Of a stretch of DNA of 64,000 nt, positions 47,589-58,163 are shown piece by piece (within the stretch, counting starts at the first letter, position 1; each line of letters opens with the position of its first letter). The translations under genes were made by a program, and so were the position numbers. The DNA is from an uncultured Sphingomonadaceae bacterium (GTDB lineage Bacteria > Pseudomonadota > Alphaproteobacteria > Sphingomonadales > Sphingomonadaceae), in NCBI GenBank assembly GCA_938050045.1, contig CALLJS010000010.1, forward strand, positions 186,001-250,000, read 5' to 3'. A model generated the notes under the pieces. That model ran no database searches and was not told where the DNA came from. It worked only from the letters and a program-made list of their open reading frames with translations.

Positions 47589-47643
47589 AATGCCAGAAAA
47601 ATTAATGTGTAGTGATAAAAAACCAGTCAGTAGAGGTAACGCC

Positions 47644-48987
47644 ATGAAAAGCAAAACCATAATTAAATTAGCAATATCGGTAGCCATCGTAGCATTGCCT
47701 ACAACTGGTTGTGCAAGCTTCATGAACAAAAAGTCTAATATCTCTAGCTCTGCAGATGCGAGTGAGAAAAAGGCTGCTAAATGGGCTGCTAAGGCTGAAA
47801 AATATATGGCTGCTGGCAATGTTGATAAAGCTGTCTACAATGCGGAGCTCGCCGTTGAAGCCGATTTTCGCAATAGCATTCATCGTTCAACACTCGCGCG
47901 TGGTTACATTGCGCAAGGCCGATTTAACGCAGCCGAGCGTACCTTGCAAGATGTGCTGGACTTGGGACAAAAAGATCCAAGAACAATCATTAGCCTTGCA
48001 TTATTGCGCACTTCTCAGGGCAATACGGCCTCTGCGATTAGCATGTTAGACAGCTATCGTGACATTCTACCCGCAAGTGATTATGGACTGGCTCTTGCGG
48101 TTGCTGGCGATAAAATACGTTCAATCGAAACCTTAGAAAATGGGGTAAGAAATTCGAACACGGCTCAGCTTCGTCAAAATTTAGCTCTTGCTTATGCGCT
48201 TAATGGTCAATGGCGTGAAGCGCGTGTTATGGCTTCGCAAGATCTAACGGGTACGCAAGTGAGTGAAAATATTTCGAAATGGGCGGGCTATGCACGACCT
48301 AATGCCTATCAGGAGCGTGTTGCAGGTCTATTGGGCGTGAGTCCTAGAGAAGATAGTGGGCAACCCGCCCGCTTGGCATTAAACAGCCGCAGCACCTCAA
48401 ATGTTAATTTTGCTTCAAATCGGGGCAATGGCGAATTGCCAGCAATAGGCCCAGCACCTACTTCGTTGGTTGATAATATTTCGGTTGCAAGAGAAAATGA
48501 TGTTAAAATAGCCTCAGCATCTAAATTTGCTGCGGCTTCGGTAAAAACGGCATCAACTGCCCCTACTAAATTTATCATAGAAGATGTAAATGGAGTAGTT
48601 AAAGGGTCGGTTCCGAAGCGACCGGCGGCTATACCTGCGACAAAAAAACCTGTGAAATTGGCACTTTCAAACAGCGCGTCGAAACAAACAAGCTCGCGTA
48701 AAGTGGCGGGCGGAACATATATGATCCAATTGGGTGCTTTCTCTTCTTCGAAGAATGCACAGTTTGCATGGAGCAAATTAACCAAAGAATATGCAGTGCT
48801 CAAGCCATTTCGCTCGGCTAATTCTGTCGTCAATTCAAATGGCCGTCAATTGTATCGATTAGCAGTTATGGGTTTTGGAAACTTGGATTCTGCAAAATCT
48901 ATATGCAATAAAATTAAATCTAGAGGCGGCAAATGTATTGTTCGTAAAAGCACAAATACGGCTGCTGTAAGATTGGCTAGCAAATAA
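47644..48987 (+). CDS. TPR-repeat SPOR-domain protein, possible lipoprotein
   Basis: A protein of about 447 residues. The ATG at 47644 has AGAGG seven bases upstream and starts a signal sequence ending LPTTGCAS, a weak lipobox. An in-frame start at 47578 overlapping the previous gene is less likely. TPR-like repeats fill about 45-215 (KYMAAGNVDKAVYNAELAVE; ALAYALNGQWREARVM), then a long variable linker and a SPOR domain (about 360-440; YMIQLGAFSSSKNAQFAWSKL, ending CNKIKSRGGKCIV). It is the third gene of the parA cluster, so it may be the envelope-side partner. Confidence 0.85.
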   Translation: MKSKTIIKLAISVAIVALPTTGCASFMNKKSNISSSADASEKKAAKWAAKAEKYMAAGNVDKAVYNAELAVEADFRNSIHRSTLARGYIAQGRFNAAERTLQDVLDLGQKDPRTIISLALLRTSQGNTASAISMLDSYRDILPASDYGLALAVAGDKIRSIETLENGVRNSNTAQLRQNLALAYALNGQWREARVMASQDLTGTQVSENISKWAGYARPNAYQERVAGLLGVSPREDSGQPARLALNSRSTSNVNFASNRGNGELPAIGPAPTSLVDNISVARENDVKIASASKFAAASVKTASTAPTKFIIEDVNGVVKGSVPKRPAAIPATKKPVKLALSNSASKQTSSRKVAGGTYMIQLGAFSSSKNAQFAWSKLTKEYAVLKPFRSANSVVNSNGRQLYRLAVMGFGNLDSAKSICNKIKSRGGKCIVRKSTNTAAVRLASK

Positions 48988-49031
48988 ATAAATTATAGTA
49001 AAAATCTGATTTTATTAGATTATCCATATTT

Positions 49032-49065
49032 AAGGCGGCGGATCAATATATGATTTTGCCGCCTT
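49032..49065. terminator. Shared terminator-like stem at the SPOR / pyrC' junction
   Basis: AAGGCGGC (49032-49039) pairs with GCCGCCTT (49058-49065), with an inner ATCA/TGAT pairing in the loop; the plus-strand stem is followed by a short T run. The right arm lies inside the last codons of the convergent gene. Confidence 0.6.
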
Positions 49066-50248
49066 TCATCATGTGGCGAACGCGGCCTTGAACGGGTAAT
49101 TTGTCAAAGGGCGTATTGCCCGCTTTGCCCTGCATAGCATTGCCATCGACTTGCCATGGGGTTTCGCTCTCGATCAAAATAATATCGGCTTCTAAACCAA
49201 TTTTTATATCGCCCGCATTAATTCCCAATATTTTGGCGGGGTTGCGGCTCAATAGATCGAATAATCTATCCATCGTTATAATGCCATCGCGCACCAAATT
49301 AAGCGAGAGCGATAATAATGTTTCTGCGCCCGCCATCCCAGAAGTGGCCTCTGAAAAAGGAAGACGTTTTTCCTCTGCTGCTCTTGGATCATGCCCAGAT
49401 GCAATCACATCAATCGTGCCATCTCTGACCGCTTCTATGCAGGCTAGACGGTCATCCTCGCTGCGCAGAGGAGGAGAGAGGCGGGTGAAAGTGCGAAACC
49501 CAGTCATTGCTATATCGGACAAAAATAGATGCGCAGGGGTGATACCGCAGGTCACTTTTAAGCCGCGCAATTTGGCATCTCTGATTAAATCAAGGCCGCG
49601 TTTAGTGGTGACTTGACGATAATGAATATGCGCATCAGCCTCTTCGGCCAGATACATATCGCTAGAAATTGACATGACTTCGGATAGAGCAGGGGCGTTG
49701 GAAAGTCCCAACATTGTTGCGGTTTCGCCCGAAGTGGCAACGCTATTTCGGGTTAATCCAATGTCTTCACTATGGACAAATAGCGGCAGGTCTAGTGCCG
49801 CGCAATATTCCATAACGCGCAACATAGTCTCGCTTGCGATGATATTATTATGCCCTGTCGCAACGCCCATTGCCCCCGCTTCCTTCATTAGCGCGATCTC
49901 GGCGAGATGCGTTCCTTCCAGATTTTTTGTAGCAGCGGCAAGAGGATGCACCCAAAAATCAGGCTTTCCCTTCAAGGCGGCATAGCGGATGGTCGCGGGG
50001 TCATCATGACAAGGGTTTTGATCGGGCATCAATATAGCCCGCGTTATGCCGCCAAAACGAAAAGCAGGTTTATCGGTGCTAAAGACGCCCAAATCGATAA
50101 TACCGGGTGCTAATAATAATCCCTTAGCGTCGAATATTTGTGCATCTTTGTCGGCTTTTTGTCCAATAGCCGTGATAATGCCATTTTCACAGCTTAGAGA
50201 GTCGACAATGTCGCCATCGAGCGTTTTGAAGTTTTGAATATGCATCAT
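49043..50248 (-). CDS. pyrX: Non-catalytic dihydroorotase-like subunit (PyrC'/PyrX)
   Basis: About 401 residues, homologous to class I dihydroorotase, but the metal site is lost. The family's DxHxHLREP has become [10 protein letters not shown], and the later catalytic Asp region (ASDHAPH) reads ASGHDPR. In Pseudomonas and related organisms such a PyrC' forms a structural complex with PyrB and has no activity of its own. The ATG at 50248 overlaps the pyrB stop by four bases, which fits coexpression; a TTG at 50254 is an alternative. Catalytic pyrC must be elsewhere. Confidence 0.85.
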   Translation of the reverse strand: MMHIQNFKTLDGDIVDSLSCENGIITAIGQKADKDAQIFDAKGLLLAPGIIDLGVFSTDKPAFRFGGITRAILMPDQNPCHDDPATIRYAALKGKPDFWVHPLAAATKNLEGTHLAEIALMKEAGAMGVATGHNNIIASETMLRVMEYCAALDLPLFVHSEDIGLTRNSVATSGETATMLGLSNAPALSEVMSISSDMYLAEEADAHIHYRQVTTKRGLDLIRDAKLRGLKVTCGITPAHLFLSDIAMTGFRTFTRLSPPLRSEDDRLACIEAVRDGTIDVIASGHDPRAAEEKRLPFSEATSGMAGAETLLSLSLNLVRDGIITMDRLFDLLSRNPAKILGINAGDIKIGLEADIILIESETPWQVDGNAMQGKAGNTPFDKLPVQGRVRHMMKGGKIIY

Positions 50249-51240
50249 GTCCAACCCTCTGCATTGCGCGCTTTGCGTGTTAAAATGTCAAGACATGCCA
50301 TGCGCACCGCCACCCCCATTTCCACTTGTTCGGTTATGGCCGATAATAGTGCATCATCAGCAACGCTGCTTTCAATTTCAACGCCTCTGTTCATCGGCCC
50401 TGGATGCATCACCAACACATCATCATTGGCTAATGCGATTCGCGATTCATTTAATCCATAGAGGAAATTATACTCGCGCGCCGATGGAATGAAGTCCCCT
50501 TGCATGCGTTCATTTTGAAGCCTGAGCATCATGATGACATCGCATCCATCTATTGCTTGCTCAAAATTGGTGAAGCGTTTGACACCAAAAGCTTCCAACG
50601 TTTTGGGTACAAGAGATGGCGGGCCAACTACGCGCACATCGGCACCTAATAATTTGAGGCAATAAATGTTCGAACGGGCTACGCGGCTGTGCAATATATC
50701 CCCGCATATCGTGACGATCTGCCCCTCGACATTGCCCTTGCGCCGCATAATGGTCAGCGCGTCCAATAAAGCCTGCGTAGGATGTTCATTGGTGCCATCG
50801 CCAGCATTAAGAACAGGACAATCTACCTTATCCGATATAAGCTGCACCGCACCAGAGCTGCCATGCCGAATGACGATAGCATCGGCATGCATTGCATTGA
50901 GCGTTACAGCGGTATCGATTAATGTCTCGCCTTTTTTAAGGCTAGATTGCGCCGCGTGCATATTCACAACATCCGCACCTAGCCTTTTGCCAGCTATTTC
51001 AAACGATAATAATGTGCGCGTTGAGTTTTCAAAAAAAGCATTGATGATGGTGAGCCCTGAGAGGGAGTTATCGCGTTTCGAAGCTTTGGATTTATTGAGT
51101 TTGACCCATTTTTCTGCTTGGTTAAGGATATAGAGAATTTCCCAAGACTGCAGCCCTGCAATACCCAATAAATGCCTGTGCGGAAATGCAGAAGCCCCTT
51201 TAGGAAATCTGCTGTTATATATGCTTTTATCATTTGTCAT
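50245..51240 (-). CDS. pyrB: Aspartate carbamoyltransferase catalytic subunit
   Basis: A 331-residue enzyme of pyrimidine synthesis. The carbamoyl-phosphate loop is [27 protein letters not shown] and [11 protein letters not shown] are the other family motifs. It is followed immediately by the non-catalytic dihydroorotase-like gene, with which the enzyme probably assembles. No pyrI is present. ruvX lies 60 bases upstream on the same strand. Confidence 0.97.
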   Translation of the reverse strand: MTNDKSIYNSRFPKGASAFPHRHLLGIAGLQSWEILYILNQAEKWVKLNKSKASKRDNSLSGLTIINAFFENSTRTLLSFEIAGKRLGADVVNMHAAQSSLKKGETLIDTAVTLNAMHADAIVIRHGSSGAVQLISDKVDCPVLNAGDGTNEHPTQALLDALTIMRRKGNVEGQIVTICGDILHSRVARSNIYCLKLLGADVRVVGPPSLVPKTLEAFGVKRFTNFEQAIDGCDVIMMLRLQNERMQGDFIPSAREYNFLYGLNESRIALANDDVLVMHPGPMNRGVEIESSVADDALLSAITEQVEMGVAVRMACLDILTRKARNAEGWT

Positions 51241-51300
51241 TAAAGCGATGCTATTAAGCGGTTATTGCGCAATATTCAACCATAGTATTGCATGGCCCGC

Positions 51301-51759
51301 TTAAATGTTGGTGAGTGCGTCAATAGCACCCTGCAATATATAAGCCGCCGCCCCATTATCAATATGCATAGCGCGCTTTGCACGGCTTACGTCATTATCA
51401 ATCATGGCCCGTTCAACCGCTTGGGTAGACCATCTTTCATCCCAAACTAATATAGGCAGTCCCAAATCGGTAATATTTTTGGCAAAAGCGCGGCTCGATT
51501 GCGATCGTCGGCTCTCGCTTCCGTCCAAATTTAACGGCAGGCCTATGACAATACCTTTGGTTGCTCTGTGCGCGATAATTTCTTGCAATTTGATTTTATC
51601 TTTTGAAAATTTACTGCGCTTAATGAGCCGATGCGGCGTTGCAATGCTCCAACGGTCATCGCAAAAAGCCGTGCCGATGGTTTTGCTGCCGACATCCAAG
51701 CCCAGCAATATACCGCTCTGTAAAGATTGAATAAATTCAGATACTTTATCGGTAATCAT
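51301..51759 (-). CDS. ruvX: Putative pre-16S rRNA nuclease (YqgF/RuvX)
   Basis: A protein of about 152 residues with RNase H-like motifs: LGLDVGSKTIGTAF (first catalytic Asp), IVIGLPLNLDGSES, VWDERWSTQAVERAM and a final Asp in AMHIDNGAAAYIL. The ATG at 51759 overlaps the DUF3089 stop by four bases; an upstream ATG inside that gene is less likely. The family was named RuvX for resolvase-like fold, and YqgF acts in 16S 5'-end maturation in E. coli. Confidence 0.92.
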   Translation of the reverse strand: MITDKVSEFIQSLQSGILLGLDVGSKTIGTAFCDDRWSIATPHRLIKRSKFSKDKIKLQEIIAHRATKGIVIGLPLNLDGSESRRSQSSRAFAKNITDLGLPILVWDERWSTQAVERAMIDNDVSRAKRAMHIDNGAAAYILQGAIDALTNI

Positions 51760-52883
51760 TGTTCTATAAAGGCCTTGATGCGCGCTTGAGCATCTTTGCG
51801 GACATTGATCCAAAATAAGGGATAGTCATAAACATGGTAATTATTGCCAGGTAAAACATATGGCCCCAAATCTGGAGGATCGCCAATCAACAAAAACCCA
51901 TCGCTATTGCACCGCGCTGGCACAGATTTATTGACCAATTCGCCTTTGGTGAGATCTGCATTGGGGACTAATGTACCCAGATTATCTTGGGAGTCCGTGC
52001 TTTGATTTTGTCCGCCAGAAACGGGGTTGGTGCAGATGATTTTTGACCCCGCCCGCGCTGTACCATCCAAGCCAATGCTTTTGTCATAAATATTTTTGAG
52101 CTGCGAATAATCCGCAGGTTCAGCAAAACTTTGCCAGCTTAAAATACAGCCGCTTTGATTAACCTCTTTGCAGGCCGCTAGCCCCAAATAAGGGGCATCA
52201 TTGGTAATCGATATAGGCCAGCCGACCACATAGGCTGCGGCAATACGGCTTGCTAAATCTGTATTGGCTATGCGATCTTTGAGCAAATTCATCAAATGGA
52301 GCGACCCTTGGCTATGCCCAGCCAATATTATTGGGCGGCCACTATCATTTTTCGAATCAATATCAGCGATGAAGCGATCAAACGCGAGCAATATATCGGC
52401 ATAGGCTGCGTCTTGCGCTAATTGTCCCTCTTTTGCGCTGGTCAGAAATGCACCAAAGGCGGCTTGGCGATAGCGCGGTGCCCATATATCTCCCGATGCG
52501 TTAAAAACAGACGCCATTCCGCGCAAAAATAAACGCGCACGCGATTGCGATTGGGCATCATCCAACGGGGCATTCCAATAGTCTTTGCGCAGGTAAGACG
52601 TTGGATGGATAAAGAATATGGCGGCATTGCCTTGGCTCTCATCCGCTAATCCATCGGGTTTCCATAGGGTTGGGTTATTGGCAAAGCGGGCTTTATCACC
52701 GCGCGAAAACCACATCGCATTTTCATCATAGACGCTGGGTTCTAACGTTTCGACTTCGGTAAATTCAATATCAGGGACAAAGGCAAATTCCGATAGTTCA
52801 TGCTGATAAAGCCTAAGGATAAAGCCTGTTACAATAATCAACACTATTATCACCGCTATACTATATAAAAATTTCCGTGCCAA
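51756..52883 (-). CDS. DUF3089 alpha/beta-hydrolase-like membrane protein
   Basis: A 375-residue protein with one N-terminal helix (residues 5-25) and an alpha/beta hydrolase-like domain. The nucleophile elbow is GHSQGS, and IFFIHPTSYL is the family's strand. Substrate unknown; an esterase or lipase is possible. It is the first gene of the DUF3089-ruvX-pyrB-pyrC' unit, coupled to ruvX by a four-base overlap. Confidence 0.88.
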   Translation of the reverse strand: MARKFLYSIAVIIVLIIVTGFILRLYQHELSEFAFVPDIEFTEVETLEPSVYDENAMWFSRGDKARFANNPTLWKPDGLADESQGNAAIFFIHPTSYLRKDYWNAPLDDAQSQSRARLFLRGMASVFNASGDIWAPRYRQAAFGAFLTSAKEGQLAQDAAYADILLAFDRFIADIDSKNDSGRPIILAGHSQGSLHLMNLLKDRIANTDLASRIAAAYVVGWPISITNDAPYLGLAACKEVNQSGCILSWQSFAEPADYSQLKNIYDKSIGLDGTARAGSKIICTNPVSGGQNQSTDSQDNLGTLVPNADLTKGELVNKSVPARCNSDGFLLIGDPPDLGPYVLPGNNYHVYDYPLFWINVRKDAQARIKAFIEQ

Positions 52884-53037
52884 AATTTATTCCCAATCCA
52901 ATTTTAATAATTCGCTTCTCTCAAAACAAAGTGTTAATTGCTAACATTAATATTATCTGCTTTACTCAAAGCTTATCATGAAGCCAACGCCTATATTGGA
53001 CTATGCTTCATTAGGGTAAATTGGAGGATTGGGAGCT

Positions 53038-54780
53038 ATGAACATAGAAATGATAGTTACAAAATATCGGCCTTGGATATTATCTCTATTATTGGCGATA
53101 AGCGGATTAATCATCTATTTCATTGCAGAACCCATAGATGGCGTATGGACTCATTCTTATTCTTATAATGACGATATATATTTAAGAGATAATATTGAAT
53201 ATCCGTTGCGAATAGCGGCTGTGACTTTTTTCTTTTTTGGCAGTATTGCTCTTGCTTATGCTTTAGAGCCTCTAAGATGGAAATGGACATTACTCTATGC
53301 TTTGATAAGTGCGACTGTGATTGCAGCAATTGCTTATCTCACCTATAATTTGAATCGTAATTTTCTGATTGAAAATATACCATTTTGGGCTGGCTTGCTA
53401 TCCTTGGCTATTTCGGTTCCCTTATTTCAAAATATTCGCGATAATGGCGCATGGAAGTTTGACTATAATTTGCTGCACGCGCATGCTTGGACCAATGTCG
53501 TTATATATTTTTCTGCGGCAGCCTTTACCCTTTTGTCATGGCTTTTGCTTTGGGCTCTCTCTGCCTTATTTCAATTGATCGGCATAGACTTCATTCGTGC
53601 TCTATTGGATGAAGCGTGGTTTATATGGATGTTTCTGGGCGCAACCTATGGAGCTGCGGTTGGTATATTGCGCGATAATGATAAAATTTTAGGGACTTTA
53701 CAAAAAGTCGTATTGATTATTTTATCGATTTTAGCACCCCCTTTTGCTTTGGCGTTAGCGATTTTCCTGATTGCATTGTTGGTCAATGGATTTGATACAT
53801 TATGGGATGCAACCGATTCTGCATCTGCCCTATTATTATTATGCGCGGCGTGGAGCGTGATATTATGCAATGCGGTCATTCGTAATGATGATGATAATAT
53901 CAGCCCATCTAAGACATTGCATTTCAGTGCCCAATTATTGGGCGTTGTTATTTTGCCTATTGCCGTCATTGCTTCGGTTTCCGCTGGCCTTAGAATAGAA
54001 CAATATGGATTAACGCCAGAGCGGATATGGGGGTTTTTAATCATCATAATCGCTTGCGCTTATGGCACTGCTTATTTATTTAACATCATACGGTATAGGC
54101 TGTCATGGCAAAACTCTATCCGAGAATCCAATATTAAATTGGCGATTGGATTATGCGGTGTTGCGTTATTTTTGGCGTTGCCGATTTTGAATTTCAACAG
54201 CATATCGGCGGCAAACCAAATATCGCGCTATGATAGAGGGATTACCGATGATGAGAGTTTTGATTATGCCGCTCTGGCCTTTGATTTTGGACTATCGGGG
54301 CGAGAGGCTTTGCGTGAAAAAGCCGCAGAAGAGGGGGGTGTTTTCAAAGAATATACGCAAAAAGCACTGTCAGCGGAGAGAAAATGGGATTTTGAAAGAT
54401 ACTCTAAAGTAGAATTTTCGCCGCCATCAGCAATAATTAAAGCCAACCTTATAGCGTTGAAAGATGCTGTCATAACCGATGAAATTATCAGAGCATTAGA
54501 TAAGAAAAATTATTGTACTAAAAGCAAATGTGTCATCTTCCCAACTGGTGAGAATAGCTATTCTATCATCGAGAGTGCTTATAAAAATTCGCAAGAAAAA
54601 ATCGATATGGGACGCTCTTGTGAGGTCACTATTGATAGCAATGTTGTTGGTTGTAATTACAACGATGTAAATGATATGGTTTTTGAGGATGTTGGGCAAT
54701 TTTCAATTAAAGATGTCACGCGGCAGCAATTATTCATTGATGATAAAGCTGTGGGTGAACTATTTGATGCGGAAAATTGA
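53038..54780 (+). CDS. DUF4153 polytopic membrane protein
   Basis: About 580 residues with roughly ten hydrophobic helices in the first 400 (first at about 15-35) and a soluble C-terminal part from about 400. The segment around LPILNFNSISAANQISRYDRG is typical of DUF4153. The C-terminal domain has cysteines in YCTKSKCVIF and CEVTIDSNVVGC that could pair outside the cytoplasm. GGAGGA lies 11 bases before the ATG; a TTG at 53029 is another possible start. Function unknown. Confidence 0.8.
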   Translation: MNIEMIVTKYRPWILSLLLAISGLIIYFIAEPIDGVWTHSYSYNDDIYLRDNIEYPLRIAAVTFFFFGSIALAYALEPLRWKWTLLYALISATVIAAIAYLTYNLNRNFLIENIPFWAGLLSLAISVPLFQNIRDNGAWKFDYNLLHAHAWTNVVIYFSAAAFTLLSWLLLWALSALFQLIGIDFIRALLDEAWFIWMFLGATYGAAVGILRDNDKILGTLQKVVLIILSILAPPFALALAIFLIALLVNGFDTLWDATDSASALLLLCAAWSVILCNAVIRNDDDNISPSKTLHFSAQLLGVVILPIAVIASVSAGLRIEQYGLTPERIWGFLIIIIACAYGTAYLFNIIRYRLSWQNSIRESNIKLAIGLCGVALFLALPILNFNSISAANQISRYDRGITDDESFDYAALAFDFGLSGREALREKAAEEGGVFKEYTQKALSAERKWDFERYSKVEFSPPSAIIKANLIALKDAVITDEIIRALDKKNYCTKSKCVIFPTGENSYSIIESAYKNSQEKIDMGRSCEVTIDSNVVGCNYNDVNDMVFEDVGQFSIKDVTRQQLFIDDKAVGELFDAEN

Positions 54781-54848
54781 TTAAAATTATTACCCTTTAG
54801 CTGCGCTTCTCTCTTGATAGTCTATTGCGGCGGTGCTAGCGGGTTTTT

Positions 54849-55151
54849 ATGTCTGTAGATAAAGAAACTGTCACCAAAATCGCGTCATTAGCCCGCATCG
54901 CAATCAGCGATGATGAAGCCGGCGCGCTCGTTCCTGAACTTAATAATATTTTGGACTGGGTAGATCAATTGGGCGAGGTGGATGTCAGCGGTGTCGAGCC
55001 TATGAGTGCCGTTATCCCCAATAAATTGCGCATGCGCGAAGATATTATCAATGCTGATCCCTTAACGGGCGGCGGTGTGCGCGATAAAATTCTTGCCAAT
55101 GCACCCGATGCCGAAGATGGATTTTTTGCTGTGCCGAAAGTGATTGAATGA
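54849..55151 (+). CDS. gatC: Asp-tRNA(Asn)/Glu-tRNA(Gln) amidotransferase subunit C
   Basis: A 100-residue linker subunit that wraps GatA and GatB. It begins [20 protein letters not shown] and contains [22 protein letters not shown] and [12 protein letters not shown], all conserved. It overlaps gatA by four bases. Presence of gatCAB implies indirect charging of Gln and/or Asn tRNA. Confidence 0.97.
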   Translation: MSVDKETVTKIASLARIAISDDEAGALVPELNNILDWVDQLGEVDVSGVEPMSAVIPNKLRMREDIINADPLTGGGVRDKILANAPDAEDGFFAVPKVIE

Positions 55152-56635
55152 TGCGCGATTTAACCGAATTAGGAATAGCAGCTATTCGCGATGGTGTTGC
55201 CGCTGGCGAATTTACCGCCGTGGAAGTGACAGAGGCTTTTAACGCCAATGTCGCAGCCGCCCGCGCGCTCAATGCCTTTATCGTTGAAACGCCAGAAATT
55301 GCGCTTGATATGGCTAAGGCCGTCGATGCTGATCGCGCAGCGGGTAAAGAATTGGGTAAAATGGCGGGTGTTCCCATCGGGATGAAGGATTTATTTTGCA
55401 CCGAAGGCACGCAAACCACAGCCGCTAGCACTATATTGAGCGGATTTGTCCCGCACTATGAATCAACCGTCTCGGCAAACCTCTGGAAAGCGGGGGCAGC
55501 GATGCTGGGTAAGCTCAATCTTGACCAATTTGCGATGGGATCATCGAATGAAACCAGCGCGTTTGGCAATGTTATTTCGCCTTGGCGTATCGGCGGCGGT
55601 AATGATGCACCGCTCGCGCCAGGGGGATCTTCTGGTGGTTCATCGAGCGCGGTTTCTGCGCGGCTCTGCCCCGCAGCCACGGGTACAGACACGGGCGGCT
55701 CTATTCGCCAACCCGCCGCTTTTACGGGCATTACGGGTGTTAAGCCAACCTATGGCCGTTGTTCGCGCTGGGGCGTTGTGGCATTTGCCTCTTCGCTCGA
55801 TCAAGCGGGGCCGATGGCGCATGATGTTCGCGATTGCGCGATTATGCTGGGCTCTATGGCGGGCTTTGACCCCAAAGACACAACGTCACTAGATTTGCCA
55901 GTACCCGATTGGGAAGCAGCCTTAAGCAGCGATATGAGAGGTAAAAAAGTCGGTATTCCGCGCGAATATCGCATGGACGGCACCGATCAAGATATTTTGG
56001 AGAGCTGGGATAAAGGCATTGCTTGGCTCAAAGATGCCGGCGCGCAGATAATCGATATATCCTTGCCGCACACCCAATATGCGCTGCCCGCTTATTATAT
56101 CATCGCGCCAGCAGAGGCTTCGTCAAACCTATCGCGCTACGATGGCGTGCGCTATGGGATGCGCGAAGTGCCAGAAGGGGCAAATTTGCAGGATATGTAT
56201 GCCGCAACGCGCAGCGCTGGATTTGGCCCAGAGGTAAAACGCCGCATCATGATTGGGACTTATGTGCTAAGCGCAGGTTTTTATGATGCTTATTATACCC
56301 AAGCGCAAAAGGTACGCACGCTCATATCGCAAGATTTTGAAGCCGCGTTTCAAAAGTGCGATGTGATTTTGGCACCAACCACGCCAACCGCCTCTTTTTC
56401 CCTGGGCGATAAGAGCAAAGACCCGCTTGCTATGTATTTGAACGATGTCTTTGCCGTACCCGCATCGATGGCGGGATTGCCCGCACTGTCGGTTCCCTGC
56501 GGCCTGAACAAAGATGGGCTGCCCTTGGGGCTACAGATAATCGGCAATATGCTCGATGAACAAAGCGTATTAAACGCTGGTTTAGCGATTGAAGAACGGG
56601 CAGGCTTTACCGCGCGTCCCGATAAATGGTGGTGA
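55148..56635 (+). CDS. gatA: Asp-tRNA(Asn)/Glu-tRNA(Gln) amidotransferase subunit A
   Basis: A 495-residue amidase that releases ammonia from glutamine. The amidase signature is present: Lys80 in [23 protein letters not shown] with the cis-serine, and [18 protein letters not shown] with the nucleophile serine. Length is typical. The gatB start follows one base after the stop, so gatC-gatA-gatB is one operon. Confidence 0.98.
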   Translation: MMRDLTELGIAAIRDGVAAGEFTAVEVTEAFNANVAAARALNAFIVETPEIALDMAKAVDADRAAGKELGKMAGVPIGMKDLFCTEGTQTTAASTILSGFVPHYESTVSANLWKAGAAMLGKLNLDQFAMGSSNETSAFGNVISPWRIGGGNDAPLAPGGSSGGSSSAVSARLCPAATGTDTGGSIRQPAAFTGITGVKPTYGRCSRWGVVAFASSLDQAGPMAHDVRDCAIMLGSMAGFDPKDTTSLDLPVPDWEAALSSDMRGKKVGIPREYRMDGTDQDILESWDKGIAWLKDAGAQIIDISLPHTQYALPAYYIIAPAEASSNLSRYDGVRYGMREVPEGANLQDMYAATRSAGFGPEVKRRIMIGTYVLSAGFYDAYYTQAQKVRTLISQDFEAAFQKCDVILAPTTPTASFSLGDKSKDPLAMYLNDVFAVPASMAGLPALSVPCGLNKDGLPLGLQIIGNMLDEQSVLNAGLAIEERAGFTARPDKWW

Positions 56636-56636
56636 T

Positions 56637-58139
56637 ATGAGCAATAAATATACAGTTCAGGGTGCGAGCGGAGAATTTGAGGTTATTATCGGCCTCGAGG
56701 TTCATGCGCAAATCAGCACGCAATCCAAGCTTTTTTCAGGCTCTTCCACCGAATTTGGAGCGCAGCCAAACAGCCAAGTATCGCTGATTGATGCGGCTAT
56801 GCCTGGAATGCTGCCCGTACCCAATATGGAATGTATGCGCCAAGCGGTGCGCACGGGCATGGCATTGGGCGCGCAAATTAACAAATATTCGCGCTTTGAC
56901 CGTAAAAATTATTTTTATGCTGATCTGCCGCAGGGCTATCAAATATCGCAGCTATATCATCCGATAGTCGGCGAGGGCGAAATTGAGGTCACTTTGGACG
57001 AAAAAGACCCCGATAGCGCGACCAAGAGAATTGGCGTGGAGCGTATCCATGTCGAACAAGATGCGGGCAAATTAATGCACGATCAGCACCCCACCAGCAG
57101 CTATGTTGATTTGAACCGTTGCGGCGTTGCTTTGATGGAGATTGTATCAAAGCCTGATATGACATCACCAAGAGAAGCAGGGGCTTATGTTAAAAAGCTA
57201 CGATCAATTCTGCGTTATGTCGGATCGTGCGATGGCAATATGGAGCAAGGCTCTATGCGCGCCGATGTGAACGTCAGTGTGCGCCGCGCTGGTGAAGAAT
57301 TGGGCACGCGCACAGAGACTAAAAATGTGAACTCGATTCGCTTTTTGATGCAAGTTGTTGAAATAGAAGCACGCCGCCAAGTTGATCTTATCGAAGATGG
57401 CGGCACGGTTATACAGGAAACGCGGCTGTTTGATCCGAACCGTATGGAAACGCGCTCGATGCGCTCCAAAGAAGATGCGCATGATTATCGCTATTTTCCC
57501 GATCCAGATTTGCTGCCTGTGGAATTGGACGATGCCTTCCTAGAAGAATGTAAGCAAAGCTTGCCCGAACTGCCCGACGAAAAGCGCGTGCGCTATGAAA
57601 ATGAACTAGGTCTTACCGCTTATAATGCGGCGGTATTAACGGCTGAATCGGAAACATCATTTTGGTTCGAAGAATTGCTGGCGCAAAGCGTTGAGCGCAC
57701 GGGTAAATCGGATAAAGATTTGGCTAAGCAATGCGCAAATTGGCTCTTGTCAGAGCTTTTTGGCGCGCTGAATAAGCTTGGCGTGACATTAGAAGAAAGC
57801 CCCGTTTCGCCATCACAAGGTGCGGAATTACTCTCTTTGGTGGCTGATGGTACAATATCGGGCAAAATCGCCAAAGATGTGTTTGAAATCATGCTGGAAA
57901 CCAAGCAAGGCGCAGAGCAAATTGTCGAAGAGAAGGGCTTGAAGCAAGTGTCTGATACGGGAGCAATTGAAGCGGCCATTAACGATATTATCGCGGCTAA
58001 TGAAGATAAGGTAGCGCAATATCGCGGCGGTAATGCGCGTTTGTTAGGATTTTTTGTGGGCCAAACGATGAAAGCGATGCAGGGCAAGGCCAATCCGCAA
58101 ATTGTCAATGAGATATTGAAGAAAAAGCTTGATAGTTAG
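56637..58139 (+). CDS. gatB: Asp-tRNA(Asn)/Glu-tRNA(Gln) amidotransferase subunit B
   Basis: A 500-residue subunit that binds the mischarged tRNA and activates the acid. [19 protein letters not shown] opens the cradle domain, with [18 protein letters not shown] and EIVSKPDM as core motifs, and the C-terminal YqeY-like domain ends [14 protein letters not shown]. The ATG at 56637 (one base after gatA) is preferred over an upstream in-frame ATG inside gatA. Confidence 0.98.
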   Translation: MSNKYTVQGASGEFEVIIGLEVHAQISTQSKLFSGSSTEFGAQPNSQVSLIDAAMPGMLPVPNMECMRQAVRTGMALGAQINKYSRFDRKNYFYADLPQGYQISQLYHPIVGEGEIEVTLDEKDPDSATKRIGVERIHVEQDAGKLMHDQHPTSSYVDLNRCGVALMEIVSKPDMTSPREAGAYVKKLRSILRYVGSCDGNMEQGSMRADVNVSVRRAGEELGTRTETKNVNSIRFLMQVVEIEARRQVDLIEDGGTVIQETRLFDPNRMETRSMRSKEDAHDYRYFPDPDLLPVELDDAFLEECKQSLPELPDEKRVRYENELGLTAYNAAVLTAESETSFWFEELLAQSVERTGKSDKDLAKQCANWLLSELFGALNKLGVTLEESPVSPSQGAELLSLVADGTISGKIAKDVFEIMLETKQGAEQIVEEKGLKQVSDTGAIEAAINDIIAANEDKVAQYRGGNARLLGFFVGQTMKAMQGKANPQIVNEILKKKLDS

Positions 58140-58163
58140 GCTGATTATTGCTCATTTAATTTT

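Noticed and set aside
45835-48987. Complete parABS partition locus or replication origin
   Set aside because: No ParB-like gene and no contiguous parS palindrome; DnaA-box clusters were not seen. The split repeat is reported only as a weak resemblance.
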